The translations under genes were made by a program, and so were the position numbers. 64,000 nt of DNA, taken from positions 17,787 through 81,786 of the forward strand of contig NZ_JAGFVM010000043.1 of NCBI RefSeq assembly GCF_017599325.1. Reading direction: 5' to 3'. The stretch's first letter is position 1. The number at the start of each line of letters is the position of its first letter. Shown here one piece after another: positions 35,901 through 43,186 of this stretch. This DNA comes from Marinilactibacillus kalidii (lineage in GTDB: Bacteria; Bacillota; Bacilli; Lactobacillales; Carnobacteriaceae_A). The notes beneath the pieces were generated by a model that saw only the letters and a program-made list of their open reading frames with translations, had not been told where the DNA came from and made no database searches.

Positions 35901-36898
35901 AACGCTATCAGTCTACTGGTTATATTGAAGTGATGATCGTGGGCTGAAACAGTAACCGTGTCACCTGCCCTTACTTCTTGTAGATCAGCAAAATGTTGGT
36001 ACTGCTCAGTGTTGTGCAAAGCTACGAAATCAACTTCAATAACTGTCTCCGGTTCATCAATATGGCGATTTTTGAATTCAGCTTTCGCTGCTTCTCTGAG
36101 CATATTGTAAGCTTGCTCGATTGGAACGGCATCTTTATCCTCTTTAAGTTCTCCATCAGCAGCTTTAATATCTTGGTAGGAGACTTCTGCAATAATCGGA
36201 TGGTCCGGATCTATTCTCGGACTATCGACATATCGTTCTGGCAGCATTAATCCACCAGCACCAACAGGTTGAATCCTTGTGACGATTGTTGAGACATCAA
36301 TCGTGGCATTGTAGCCTAATAAATCTTTTTTGTGCTCGATTTTGACGCCTCTGTCCACCCCCATCCGTTTAAGCATTTCGATTCTAAAGTTATTTCTAAC
36401 TAACTCTCCTCCCCAACGGCTAAGAAAAGTATGATCTTTTCCATCGTCTAGAAGTGCTTCAATAGGATTGACACGCGCAAATTCTGTGGAAGCGATTGTA
36501 TCGATATTAGAGCTTGCAATAAATTTGTGAGTATACTGTGTTTTGCTCAGTAATTGTTGAATGGCTGTATTTCCTGCTTGATTAACAATCTTTGTATCTT
36601 CAATCCAATTGTCCAAAAGATCATAAAAGATATGTCGCGCTTCTACATGGATAGAATCCAATGTTTTTTCTATACGATAGATCCGAAACAATTGTCTTTC
36701 CGTAAACGGGACTGGCGCTTGTACGATGTTTCTTTCTTTGATATGTTCAGCAAGTTCCGTCAATGCCGGTATTTCAAAAGAAATTTTGAATTGATCATTC
36801 AATTCCCAAATACCTTGTTGATTAAAAATGAGATTATCTAACAGACCCAATCCATTTTTTTGAAAGTCAGTTTCGTTTTTATCATGCAGTGTGATCAA
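32915..36898 (-). CDS. Tail-tip/fibre protein: Tal domain, coiled coils, pyocin-knob and S74 autocleavage domain
   Basis: A protein of about 1327 residues. Residues 1-370 resemble phage minor structural protein N-termini (Tal, baseplate hub). Then come a linker with GDLYFREFG, long coiled-coil segments (about 430-610), a module starting GERNLVLKSG and ending WSAAPED, a pyocin-knob-like domain (about 846-928, LPKWYFANKP to WLAWVQIADR), and a C-terminal S74 intramolecular chaperone starting at SSSRKLK (about 1207). It should form the trimeric receptor-binding fibre that sets target range. The TTG start overlaps the Dit stop (TTGA), with AAAGGTGG upstream; a GTG at 36910 is the alternative. Confidence 0.88.
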   Translation of the reverse strand: MITLHDKNETDFQKNGLGLLDNLIFNQQGIWELNDQFKISFEIPALTELAEHIKERNIVQAPVPFTERQLFRIYRIEKTLDSIHVEARHIFYDLLDNWIEDTKIVNQAGNTAIQQLLSKTQYTHKFIASSNIDTIASTEFARVNPIEALLDDGKDHTFLSRWGGELVRNNFRIEMLKRMGVDRGVKIEHKKDLLGYNATIDVSTIVTRIQPVGAGGLMLPERYVDSPRIDPDHPIIAEVSYQDIKAADGELKEDKDAVPIEQAYNMLREAAKAEFKNRHIDEPETVIEVDFVALHNTEQYQHFADLQEVRAGDTVTVSAHDHHFNITSRLIAFEFSLLKENQYTKTTLGNHVYDFTTSEPNVNDLRQRVEEAERTAVIASLAANGRNRNFFGSEDPKQLALDASVGDLYFREFGERKQMYRYTEVNGETYWTLVSDTENLDSVKKEVEETQNGLEEYKNDIDTSLVDLNTTIGSTFTSLDDTISDLNAISQKTQANVQKFQTTATDAFTAAKQSLSALTNIESNISSIKYDIDELTGTVALKASQTDLNTMTGKVKQHDLDISINAQGLKLKADQTSVNALSGRVTKLDSELIIQADMVKSKVSMAEVNGAIGNLEIGERNLVLKSGEKKKTNQYNFAQYIMSTPWEAGVDYYMIMKASASTTKSHIGAYANGGTFTLGSLVYDTKTDVWRGVLRTSQSTTMLQLFQFPNNSATMEVEWVKVVKGTKTSFDWSAAPEDMATASFVESEIKQTAENIKSTVSDLNGRVSNQEQTLDRFTKSLIDEKTGRLTKTEQTVEGLQNTVSGPSGLTSQFTQLNNAISLKVSSSDVTKAILDDKTIADTRNDNQLPKWYFANKPKQTVEEFKLRSVIGVPGSSTFGQLTTVVPWDGYSGGVIVQTFHSSDGTFQRKGNSSGSTWLAWVQIADREYVGSQISVLKDQINLRVTKGDMISQINIEAKKTLIESNQLILDANTVNITGKAFIPDAAISNISADKINTGRLDAGKISVINMDAESITSGTLRGGNMGINLNNSSIELRDPLTQNKLTLVQGRISFNNGTQGRNLLYHEEGLISKPYTSNSGTNNNSMLRLEGGGVGSYQYLQFSEGGTSGRQQRLEAVGDKMSVQVHPGGRFEVRAYGEAFADMKAYSYESHHSSGNWLKMVADRIEVPGDGRARNIYLKPNGTGIVSISDQNMKNFYNIRASTFLNSSSRKLKTQIEETSQNALDILNTLTIVEYNLKSDLEIGVDNRQIGLIAEDSLIVASKDGESIDTYRLLSYNTKAIQELSNLQEEFEKNIENKIFNYDSKIYQLEAKVTDLEQQIKELKGVV

Positions 36899-37584
36899 CG
36901 CCAACACCACCTTTTGCTTACTTCAATTTTTGTCGTTTGGCCATCGATTGAAATTTTATTTTCTCCACTTTTCAATACTGGATATCGACCTTGCATATCG
37001 TTATCTTTACTGCTCATTAATTTATGCGCTTTTTTGATCATTCCATCTACAACGACATACTCTTTGACATCTTTGAAAATCATTTGATTGTCATTCAAGA
37101 GTACTCGACAGGTTCCTTCTCCATATACTTTTATACTCGTCTCTGCGTCTACTTTCGAGGGATTATCAATAATCGCTTCGCTCGTAACTTCTTCGATACC
37201 GGCATCTTCATATTCAAATGGATCCGTGATAATTTCCAGTTCAAAGTCGCACCATTCTTTTATATCATTATTTGCTGCATTAACAGTAAGAACGGATTGT
37301 GTGATGTTTCTATACATCTCAGTATCCGACAAACGAACCTTTTTCTTCCCAATTAACCAGTTATTCATTTCTCGAAAAGTTGCTCTTACATCATCATCAA
37401 TAAAGTTAAAGTGTAAGGTTAGTGGAACATTATCATAACCGTCAAATACAGTTAAGTTTCCATTTCTACCAGGAACTTCATAAACGAGATAACGCTCTTT
37501 CGCAACTGTCAGTTCAGGACGTTCCGCAAGTGTAATATTAAACTTTTTATTGATACTTTCTTCGTCAAATAATACTTCTAACAT
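36895..37584 (-). CDS. Distal tail protein (Dit)
   Basis: A 229-residue protein with the siphophage Dit pattern: an N-terminal beta sandwich (SINKKFNITLAERPELTVAKE, then VPGRNGNLTVFDGYD, where the PGR-G-L motif is typical) and a C-terminal galectin-like part. Dit hexamers join the tail tube to the Tal hub. It lies between tape measure and Tal, as in TP901-1-like phages, and its start overlaps the tape-measure stop by one base. Confidence 0.88.
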   Translation of the reverse strand: MLEVLFDEESINKKFNITLAERPELTVAKERYLVYEVPGRNGNLTVFDGYDNVPLTLHFNFIDDDVRATFREMNNWLIGKKKVRLSDTEMYRNITQSVLTVNAANNDIKEWCDFELEIITDPFEYEDAGIEEVTSEAIIDNPSKVDAETSIKVYGEGTCRVLLNDNQMIFKDVKEYVVVDGMIKKAHKLMSSKDNDMQGRYPVLKSGENKISIDGQTTKIEVSKRWCWR

Positions 37585-39989
37585 TATCTACGCCCCTTTG
37601 ACTGCATTTTGTCTTTATATTTTTTACCAAATTCTCTATCCAATGGGTCTCGCATCACTTTAGCAATCGTATAGCCATCTACTTGGATATTGATTTCTTG
37701 CGATTGATTTTTTAGTTCTTGTATTGTTGCTAAAAGATTACCCATAATCGCTTCTAGCCCATTGCTTTGTGTTTTTCCTGCATCATCTTGGGTGCCCACC
37801 ATTGAAGGTGTCAAGATTTGATTTCGAGCAATATCTGGTGAGAATCTCAGTCCAGCTGCAGCATAGTCTAATGATTTCTGCATCTCATCTGCATCCTGAT
37901 CGATCCCAACCGCGATACCTTGAGGAATAAATTTACCGACTTCATCACGGAAGACTCTTGAAGGAGAATGAATGCCAAAGAATCCTAAGACATTGTCTTT
38001 AAAACTACCTAATAAAGATTTTGCAGTATTCCAGAGTGCTCCACCAGCGTTTTTAAGTCCTCTACCAATACCGTCTATAATATTCTTTCCTACAGAAAGC
38101 CAATCAACGGCTTTGAACACTCTTGTAATCCCGTTCCAAACAGCGGGTAGTAGTGCCAATAAAGCTGGAATGGCTTGGATGATACCTGTTCCTAATCTGC
38201 CTAATAGTTCTATCCCTTTTTGAAGGATACTGGGGAGGTTTGCAGCGATTGCTTGAATCAGTGATACAAATACTGTAGCAATCATACCGGGGATCATAGG
38301 TAAGAGTGCAATTGCACCATCAATCAAAGCACCCAGTATTCTAGTCCCTCCTTCAATGATTTTCGGAAGATTAGAGAAAATCGCATTTACCAATACTGAA
38401 AATAATGTTAATGCTAATGGAATCAATTGCGGTAATGCCTGAACGATTCCATTAATCAAAGATACAAGAATACTGATTCCTTTTTCGATGATTATTGGTA
38501 AATTTTCTTGAATCACCTGAGATAGTGTGGTGATTACTTGGGTAATCGTATCAACGATCAAACCCATATTAGAAAAAATACCATTTATCAAACCTTGGAG
38601 TAATGAGAGACCGGCTTCAAGTAGCATCGGTAATGCTAGAATAATACCTTGTAGTAACGCCCCCACTATCGGAATCATGGCTTCCATAATTCTTGGTAGA
38701 CTTGCGGCCACGCCTTCAAGTAGCATACTGATTATGTCCATTCCACCTTGTAAGAGTAACGGTAGGTTGACGGCGATTGCCTCAAGCAAACTGACAAGTA
38801 AATTTGTTCCTAAAAGCATAAACTGTGGAAGCATTTCCTCTGCACCAGTAATCAATTGTTGTATGATTTGAGGCCCTTTTTCCGTAACAAGTACTAATAA
38901 TTGATCTAAAGTTTCACCATACGTCGCTTGGAGTAGACCCAATCCCAAAATAATACCTGCCAAAAGGACTCCTGGGCCTATCAAGCTCAGCGCTACTCCC
39001 ATGACACTCATCAATCCTTGGATTGTTTGCCCTACTACTCCAGAAACAACTGAGGTTCCTTGAGACAATATTGTCTGTGCGCCCGTTCCGATTTTTTCAA
39101 AAGAAGGTAATAGACCTTTTAGTTTTTCAGAAGATTTACCAATCATTCCAAAAAAGCCTTCTCCGTTTATACTTCCTAACTTTGATTGAAAAGTAGTTAT
39201 ACCTGTTGAAATTGATTCAAGTGGTCCACTCATCTTCTCTTTTAAAGAAGTTCCAAATTCTTGAAATCGGCCTTTAGCGTTGTCAAGCACTCCTGTTATT
39301 CCTTGAACGGGTCCACTCATTTTTTCTTTTATAGACGTTCCGAATTCTTGAAACCGAGCTTTAGTGCTATCAAGCACTGCTGTGATCCGTTTCTTTGCTG
39401 ATTCTGGGATTAAGCCGGCGAAGATTTCTCCACTACCTTGCGTTATATTTTTCAATCCCCCAGTGAGCTTTTTAAATTCATTGATCGAACCCGTTGTTAA
39501 CCCAGCGATACTTTTAGAAGCCTTATCGGAAAAGGTCTTAAAATCATTGGGTATATCAGAAAGTTTGTTGCTTAAGTTCGCTGAACCTTGTACTACTTTT
39601 TCAAAAAAGCTAGATATACCTGAAGTTTTTTCAGCCAATGCTCCAATGGTATTGCCGAATTCACTAATTTTACCCATATGTTGTGTCAAGGTATTTATCG
39701 TACTGCTTGCTTCGCTTGATTCTGAATTGATTGAAGACACGAAGGCCTCAAATCCTTCTCCAGCTGCCGAGCTGTTGATCAAGGCTTCTGAAAAAGCTAA
39801 CACTGAATTCACTGTTTCTCCACTAAGTGCGTTGCTAAAATTTGTAGCTGCTTTTCCTATATTACTTAAGCTTTTAGAAATGGTATTGTCTGCTTCAACG
39901 AATGCCTTTTTCATTTTTTCGGTAGATTTAGAAGCAGATTGTTCATCTGCTCCTAACTTATCCAGCCATCCTAATATATTAACTGCCAA
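37584..39989 (-). CDS. Tape measure protein
   Basis: A protein of about 801 residues. The N-terminal half is helical and coiled-coil. The central hydrophobic stretch (about 370-640) consists of some ten tandem 22-residue repeats starting LP (LPLLLQGGMDIISMLLEGV, LPRIMEAMIPIVGALLQGI and so on). The conserved GFFGIHSPSRVFRDEVGKFIP follows. A 29-residue unit (MSGP...LKEK) is also duplicated near residues 210-270. The protein sets tail length. I prefer the TTG at 39989, eight bases after GGAGGTG, to the ATG at 40004, which has no site. Confidence 0.92.
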   Translation of the reverse strand: MAVNILGWLDKLGADEQSASKSTEKMKKAFVEADNTISKSLSNIGKAATNFSNALSGETVNSVLAFSEALINSSAAGEGFEAFVSSINSESSEASSTINTLTQHMGKISEFGNTIGALAEKTSGISSFFEKVVQGSANLSNKLSDIPNDFKTFSDKASKSIAGLTTGSINEFKKLTGGLKNITQGSGEIFAGLIPESAKKRITAVLDSTKARFQEFGTSIKEKMSGPVQGITGVLDNAKGRFQEFGTSLKEKMSGPLESISTGITTFQSKLGSINGEGFFGMIGKSSEKLKGLLPSFEKIGTGAQTILSQGTSVVSGVVGQTIQGLMSVMGVALSLIGPGVLLAGIILGLGLLQATYGETLDQLLVLVTEKGPQIIQQLITGAEEMLPQFMLLGTNLLVSLLEAIAVNLPLLLQGGMDIISMLLEGVAASLPRIMEAMIPIVGALLQGIILALPMLLEAGLSLLQGLINGIFSNMGLIVDTITQVITTLSQVIQENLPIIIEKGISILVSLINGIVQALPQLIPLALTLFSVLVNAIFSNLPKIIEGGTRILGALIDGAIALLPMIPGMIATVFVSLIQAIAANLPSILQKGIELLGRLGTGIIQAIPALLALLPAVWNGITRVFKAVDWLSVGKNIIDGIGRGLKNAGGALWNTAKSLLGSFKDNVLGFFGIHSPSRVFRDEVGKFIPQGIAVGIDQDADEMQKSLDYAAAGLRFSPDIARNQILTPSMVGTQDDAGKTQSNGLEAIMGNLLATIQELKNQSQEINIQVDGYTIAKVMRDPLDREFGKKYKDKMQSKGRR

Positions 39990-40356
39990 AATGTTCACCT
40001 CCATCTATTTTTTTTAGTTTTTCTAAAGCTCTATTTTTTGCTAATTGAGCTTCACTTTCCAGTTGTTCTTTTGTTTTAGATTTTTCAATTGATTTTGCCA
40101 TAATTTGTTCCTTGAATTCTTCAAAGTTACCTTCCCTTAGGGGATTACTCATCCAAATTTCCAATAATTCATCATTATTTGTATTTTCAACCAAATCGAC
40201 TATGAAAGATGGAAGCTCTTTAAATCTTAAAGAATGTAACAAGTAGCCGACATCGTTGTACCTTTTGAACAAGAGATCTCTAAACTTGTTAAGTCCTATG
40301 CGATCAATTCCGATAGCGACTTGTATAATTCCTTCAAGTCGGGATGTTTGAAAAAA
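39979..40356 (-). CDS. T part of the GT tail assembly chaperone (made by -1 frameshift)
   Basis: An open frame that continues from slippery TTTTTTC (40356-40350) in the G gene to a stop at 39979, adding 123 residues. It has no ATG and no ribosome-binding site of its own; the first possible start is a TTG at 40272 within NKFRDLLFKRYND. It lies in the -1 frame relative to G and stays open from the slippery site, as in lambda gpG/gpGT. The fusion would be about 237 residues. GT recruits tail tube subunits onto the tape measure and is absent from the mature tail. Confidence 0.8.
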   Translation of the reverse strand, partial: FFQTSRLEGIIQVAIGIDRIGLNKFRDLLFKRYNDVGYLLHSLRFKELPSFIVDLVENTNNDELLEIWMSNPLREGNFEEFKEQIMAKSIEKSKTKEQLESEAQLAKNRALEKLKKIDGGEHFGS

Positions 40357-40691
40357 TCTTTTAATAGACCTACATATCTTTTAAGTGGTAATGTCTCAAT
40401 TTCTTCTACCGTAGTCCCTGTCAGTTCGGCTAAAAATACATTGATATCTTTTTTAGCCTTTGGAATTCTTTTAATAGCGAGTTTTGAAATTTCTAATAGA
40501 ATTTCAAATCCTACTTCTCTATTTTCAACTTTGTCTTCTCCATTTGACTTCAATGAGTCTAAAATTTCTTGCTTTTTTTGCCCCGATAATAGGCTTTGAA
40601 CAGGATCGATAAGATCCAATTTATTGACCAATTCGAGTACGACAAAAACGTCGTCCCCTCTTAATTCTCTAAGTGTTAAAGTAGCTTCCAT
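40296..40691 (-). CDS. Tail assembly chaperone G
   Basis: A 131-residue helical protein starting MEATLTLRELRGDDVFVV. It lies between the tail tube and tape-measure genes, the invariable place of the G chaperone. The start follows AAAAGGAGAATGAATGTAA. Near its end, codons GAT TTT TTC contain the heptamer TTTTTTC, and the downstream frame is open, so a minority of ribosomes should make the GT fusion. It is needed to chaperone the tape measure during tail assembly. Confidence 0.85.
   Translation of the reverse strand: MEATLTLRELRGDDVFVVLELVNKLDLIDPVQSLLSGQKKQEILDSLKSNGEDKVENREVGFEILLEISKLAIKRIPKAKKDINVFLAELTGTTVEEIETLPLKRYVGLLKDFFKHPDLKELYKSLSELIA
40350..40356 (-). promoter_or_regulatory. Slippery heptamer for -1 ribosomal frameshifting
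   Basis: T TTT TTC in the frame of the G gene (codons GAT TTT TTC), the X XXY YYZ form. After slipping, the frame reads open through the T region to 39979. Confidence 0.75.
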
Positions 40692-40734
40692 TTACATTCA
40701 TTCTCCTTTTTAATCGTTAATTGTATTTTTCTAT

Positions 40735-41340
40735 TTAAATTTCGTTGGTTTGAGGTAATAAGATACGAACAGGTAATAATGATTCGCCTACTTTTTCAGG
40801 ATTAGTTCGAGCAGAAAATGTCATCGTCATCGTATTATCGTTATTATCTTGTGGTTCAAATTCTAGACCTGAAGTACAGATAGCATAATCAAAGATAACA
40901 ATGATTGGTAATTCAGATTTCCCATACGTACCAATATACGCAAGGTTTTTAATATAAGCACTCTCTTCAATTCTTGCATTAGGTCTGATTACGTCATATC
41001 CAACTGGGAATTCTAACCCGTCTGATGCTTCGTAGCTGGCCATTAGTGCAGCTTGAATATTTCCTCTCGTAAATTCAAGAATATTTAATTCAATCGTTCC
41101 TTCAGTTGCTTCGATAACGTCACCACCTACAACTGGTGTAGCCGTTACACCATCAATTTCCATATGTCTTAATGTGTTGACCAAAGATAAACTTGATCCA
41201 CCACTGGATGCGCCGAATTCTTCGTATGTCCATTCGTTTTCAGCGTCCCACTCTAAGTTTCTTACTACTGCACCTGCATTTAAAAGAAAATGGTTATTTG
41301 ATTTGTCAGTATATCCGTTTTTTGGTAATTTGCTTGTCAT
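40735..41340 (-). CDS. Major tail (tube) protein
   Basis: A 201-residue protein, mostly beta by pattern, starting MTSKLPKNGYTDKSNNHFLLNAG. The layout (an FLLNAGAVVRNLEW start, GDVIEATEGTIELNILEFTRGN in the middle and a TMTFSARTNPE end) fits siphophage tail tube proteins and the LmaA antigen position in Listeria monocin loci. It polymerises in hexameric rings around the tape measure. Ribosome-binding site GGGAG. It should be the most abundant protein of the particle. Confidence 0.85.
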   Translation of the reverse strand: MTSKLPKNGYTDKSNNHFLLNAGAVVRNLEWDAENEWTYEEFGASSGGSSLSLVNTLRHMEIDGVTATPVVGGDVIEATEGTIELNILEFTRGNIQAALMASYEASDGLEFPVGYDVIRPNARIEESAYIKNLAYIGTYGKSELPIIVIFDYAICTSGLEFEPQDNNDNTMTMTFSARTNPEKVGESLLPVRILLPQTNEI

Positions 41341-41356
41341 TTTTATTAGCTCCCTT

Positions 41357-41737
41357 TTAGTTGATTCTTCCTTTTATTTTGACTGATTTTTTTCTAAAGT
41401 CTGTTTGTGTTCTTTTTTCATGTTCTAAGATAATTGAATCCAGTTGGACTAGTGTCGTTGATTTTTCTAGTTCCAAGGTTCTATCATCTATCAATTTGAT
41501 TAACTTACTTGTAATCAATTCACTTCTCTCATAACCAAGTTTCTTATCATCAAACACTTCTACATCTATTTCTATATTCTTTTTATAGATTTGATCAGAG
41601 TAAATGGCATAAGAGAAAACTAAATACGGATAGATTTCTTCTGTTCTAGTATTCTCAAGATAAAATACTTCTGAAATTGCTTCTTGAAATAATGTGTTCA
41701 ATGAATGGATCAGGTCCACTGTATTAAGTGTTATCAT
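41357..41737 (-). CDS. Tail terminator/completion protein
   Basis: A 126-residue protein starting MITLNTVDLIHSLNTLFQEA; GAGGTGG lies 12 bases upstream of this ATG, and a longer TTG-led frame is unlikely. It has the build of tail terminators: an N-terminal helix, YPYLVFSYAIYSDQ strands, IDVEVFDDKK, and a helix EDRTL-like region. Such rings cap the tail tube at the end that would bind the head. Here the head is missing, so it probably closes the tube. It overlaps the scaffold-like gene by 14 nt. Confidence 0.72.
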   Translation of the reverse strand: MITLNTVDLIHSLNTLFQEAISEVFYLENTRTEEIYPYLVFSYAIYSDQIYKKNIEIDVEVFDDKKLGYERSELITSKLIKLIDDRTLELEKSTTLVQLDSIILEHEKRTQTDFRKKSVKIKGRIN

Positions 41738-42098
41738 AAATTGTTCTAACCACCTCAATAATGTTTCTCTCAGGTTGATTTAATCGACTCTCGCTAAATT
41801 GTTCGGGATAGGCTGTTTTAAAAGCAGCTATTTCTTTATCCCATTCACTAGCTTTTTCTTCTTTGAAAGTACGTGTGTTTCTCAATTTGTACAGTACGTA
41901 TTCACTATCTCTTACACCTGCTTGAGAAAGTTTTTTTAATAAGCCATTCTCATTTTGTATTGCTTTTACTCTCTTTGATAATGCATTGTACTTTTCTTTG
42001 GGTACTGCATGACTAGGATAGGTCTTCTTGATTTCTTCTAGTATTAAATCAATATTTGATACGTTATAATCAGTTAAGATTTCTTCAATCCATTTCAT
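41724..42098 (-). CDS. Capsid-scaffold (GP20)-like protein
   Basis: A 124-residue helical protein starting MKWIEEILTDYNVSNIDLIL. The phrase EIKKTYPSHAVPKEKYNALSKRVKAIQNEN closely follows the N-terminus of phage minor structural protein GP20 scaffolds (KKEFPKHFVPKxxYN). A scaffold without any capsid gene is odd. It is intact, has a good AAAAGGAG site and is coupled to the next gene, so it is probably kept for a tail-related or regulatory task. The function is inferred by resemblance only. Confidence 0.6.
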   Translation of the reverse strand: MKWIEEILTDYNVSNIDLILEEIKKTYPSHAVPKEKYNALSKRVKAIQNENGLLKKLSQAGVRDSEYVLYKLRNTRTFKEEKASEWDKEIAAFKTAYPEQFSESRLNQPERNIIEVVRTIYDNT

Positions 42099-42477
42099 CC
42101 GCTTACTCCTTTTACCTTTAATCGTTCACCTTATAAGGTCGGTTCCTATTTACGATCCCTCTTATACTTAGGGCTAAGTACGGTATCCTTTTATCGTCTT
42201 GATCCAGGACTAAACAAATAGTGTTTTGTAACTTGTAAACCAAGTCTAACATTTATTCACTTTTAAAAAGTAAGGTTAAAGTAGTGGGTTCTTATTTTAT
42301 GATTCCACCGAAACTGTAACTATTCAAACTTCCCCCACATCACTCAAATGTCATCTTAAATACCACAATATAATATTAACATGGTTTTTTCGTTCAAAAG
42401 TAAGGTGTTAGTAATGTGTTAATTTAAAACTTAATAGTTGCGCTTCATTTTCATGCTTTACAACGCCTTCTTTCTAT
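42099..42477 (-). promoter_or_regulatory. Probable late promoter region of the tail operon
   Basis: No gene seen. Two copies of a 21-nt motif, AAAAGTAAGGT-n-AAAGTAGTG (42266-42286) and AAAAGTAAGGTGTTAGTAATG (42396-42416), lie 130 bp apart. On the minus strand TTGAAC, 17 bases and ATTATA follow the first copy (about 42396-42368). The repeats are candidate binding sites of the ArpU-like activator encoded just upstream. A small dyad TACTTAG/CTAAGTA lies near 42156. Confidence 0.5.
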
Positions 42478-42897
42478 TCAAGTACGAATATCTACCATCC
42501 ACGCTAACCGATTAGCTAATTCTTCTAACAGTTGTTTTCTAATAGCCATACACCATTTTTCGTGATAGCCAATTTCTTCAGAAATTTCTAACCAACTTGC
42601 TCTTTCCTTTTTCAAATATCGAAGTTCAATCAATTTATAATGAATCGGTTCTTGTTCTTCTAAAAAAAAGCCAATAGTCGCTTTTTGTCTTTTCATACGA
42701 ATGAGTTCTCTATCGGTTTCCCACTTGATTACGAGATTCTCGGTTTGACTTTCTCTTTTTTTACTACTTTGTACTTTCTCTGTTCCGTACGCATATTGAG
42801 AAGAATATTCTAATGCAAGTTTTCTTTCTTCAATTTGGTGATCTATGCTGGCGTACTCTTGCAGTTTTTGTTCTACCCAACCATATATACCTTTCAT
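42478..42897 (-). CDS. ArpU/RinA-like phage late transcription activator
   Basis: A 139-residue basic helical protein. The central part (IKWETDRELIRMKRQKATIGFFL) and the C-terminal sigma-70 region-4-like helix-turn-helix (YLKKERASWLEISEEIGYHEKWC) fit the ArpU/RinA group that switches on phage packaging or lysis genes. Start ATG follows GAAAGGAGAAAAAGTTGA. It is the first gene of the leftward arm, controlled by the divergent repressor, and the tail genes lie 380 bp downstream. This gives a two-step induction cascade. Confidence 0.78.
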   Translation of the reverse strand: MKGIYGWVEQKLQEYASIDHQIEERKLALEYSSQYAYGTEKVQSSKKRESQTENLVIKWETDRELIRMKRQKATIGFFLEEQEPIHYKLIELRYLKKERASWLEISEEIGYHEKWCMAIRKQLLEELANRLAWMVDIRT

Positions 42898-42981
42898 TCA
42901 ACTTTTTCTCCTTTCATCAACCAGCAATTGCTCGGATCAAACTTAACTTGATAGTAATTTGAATAATCATCAATACGTTTT

Positions 42982-43150
42982 ACCGATTAAACCGGTATTC
43001 AGTTTAAATTTTTTTCTCTTTTCATTTTTCTATATCAGTTTCAAAACAACCTTACGAGATTAAACACATGATATACCGTTTATTCCGGTTAGTCAAATAT
43101 ATTTACTAATTTTTTTGATTATTTATTTTATTTTTTACGTTTTTTCCGGT
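42982..43150. promoter_or_regulatory. Three repressor operators in the divergent control region
   Basis: A 15-bp dyad recurs: ACCGATTAAACCGGT (42982-42996), ACCGTTTATTCCGGT (43075-43089) and the weaker TACGTTTTTTCCGGT (43136-43150). The consensus is ACCG-N7-CGGT. They flank the promoters of the ArpU-like gene and the repressor gene, and the third sits next to the repressor's own TATATACTT element. Confidence 0.7.
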
Positions 43151-43186
43151 ATTATATACTTAACCTACACTTAAGGAGTACTTTCT

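Noticed and set aside
37584..40017. Several long plus-strand open frames opposite the tape measure gene
   Set aside because: They are antisense shadows of the repetitive hydrophobic coding sequence and lack ribosome-binding sites.
39979..40272. The T chaperone as an independent gene starting at TTG 40272
   Set aside because: No ribosome-binding site, and the frame is open back to a slippery heptamer in the G gene, so frameshift expression is far more likely.
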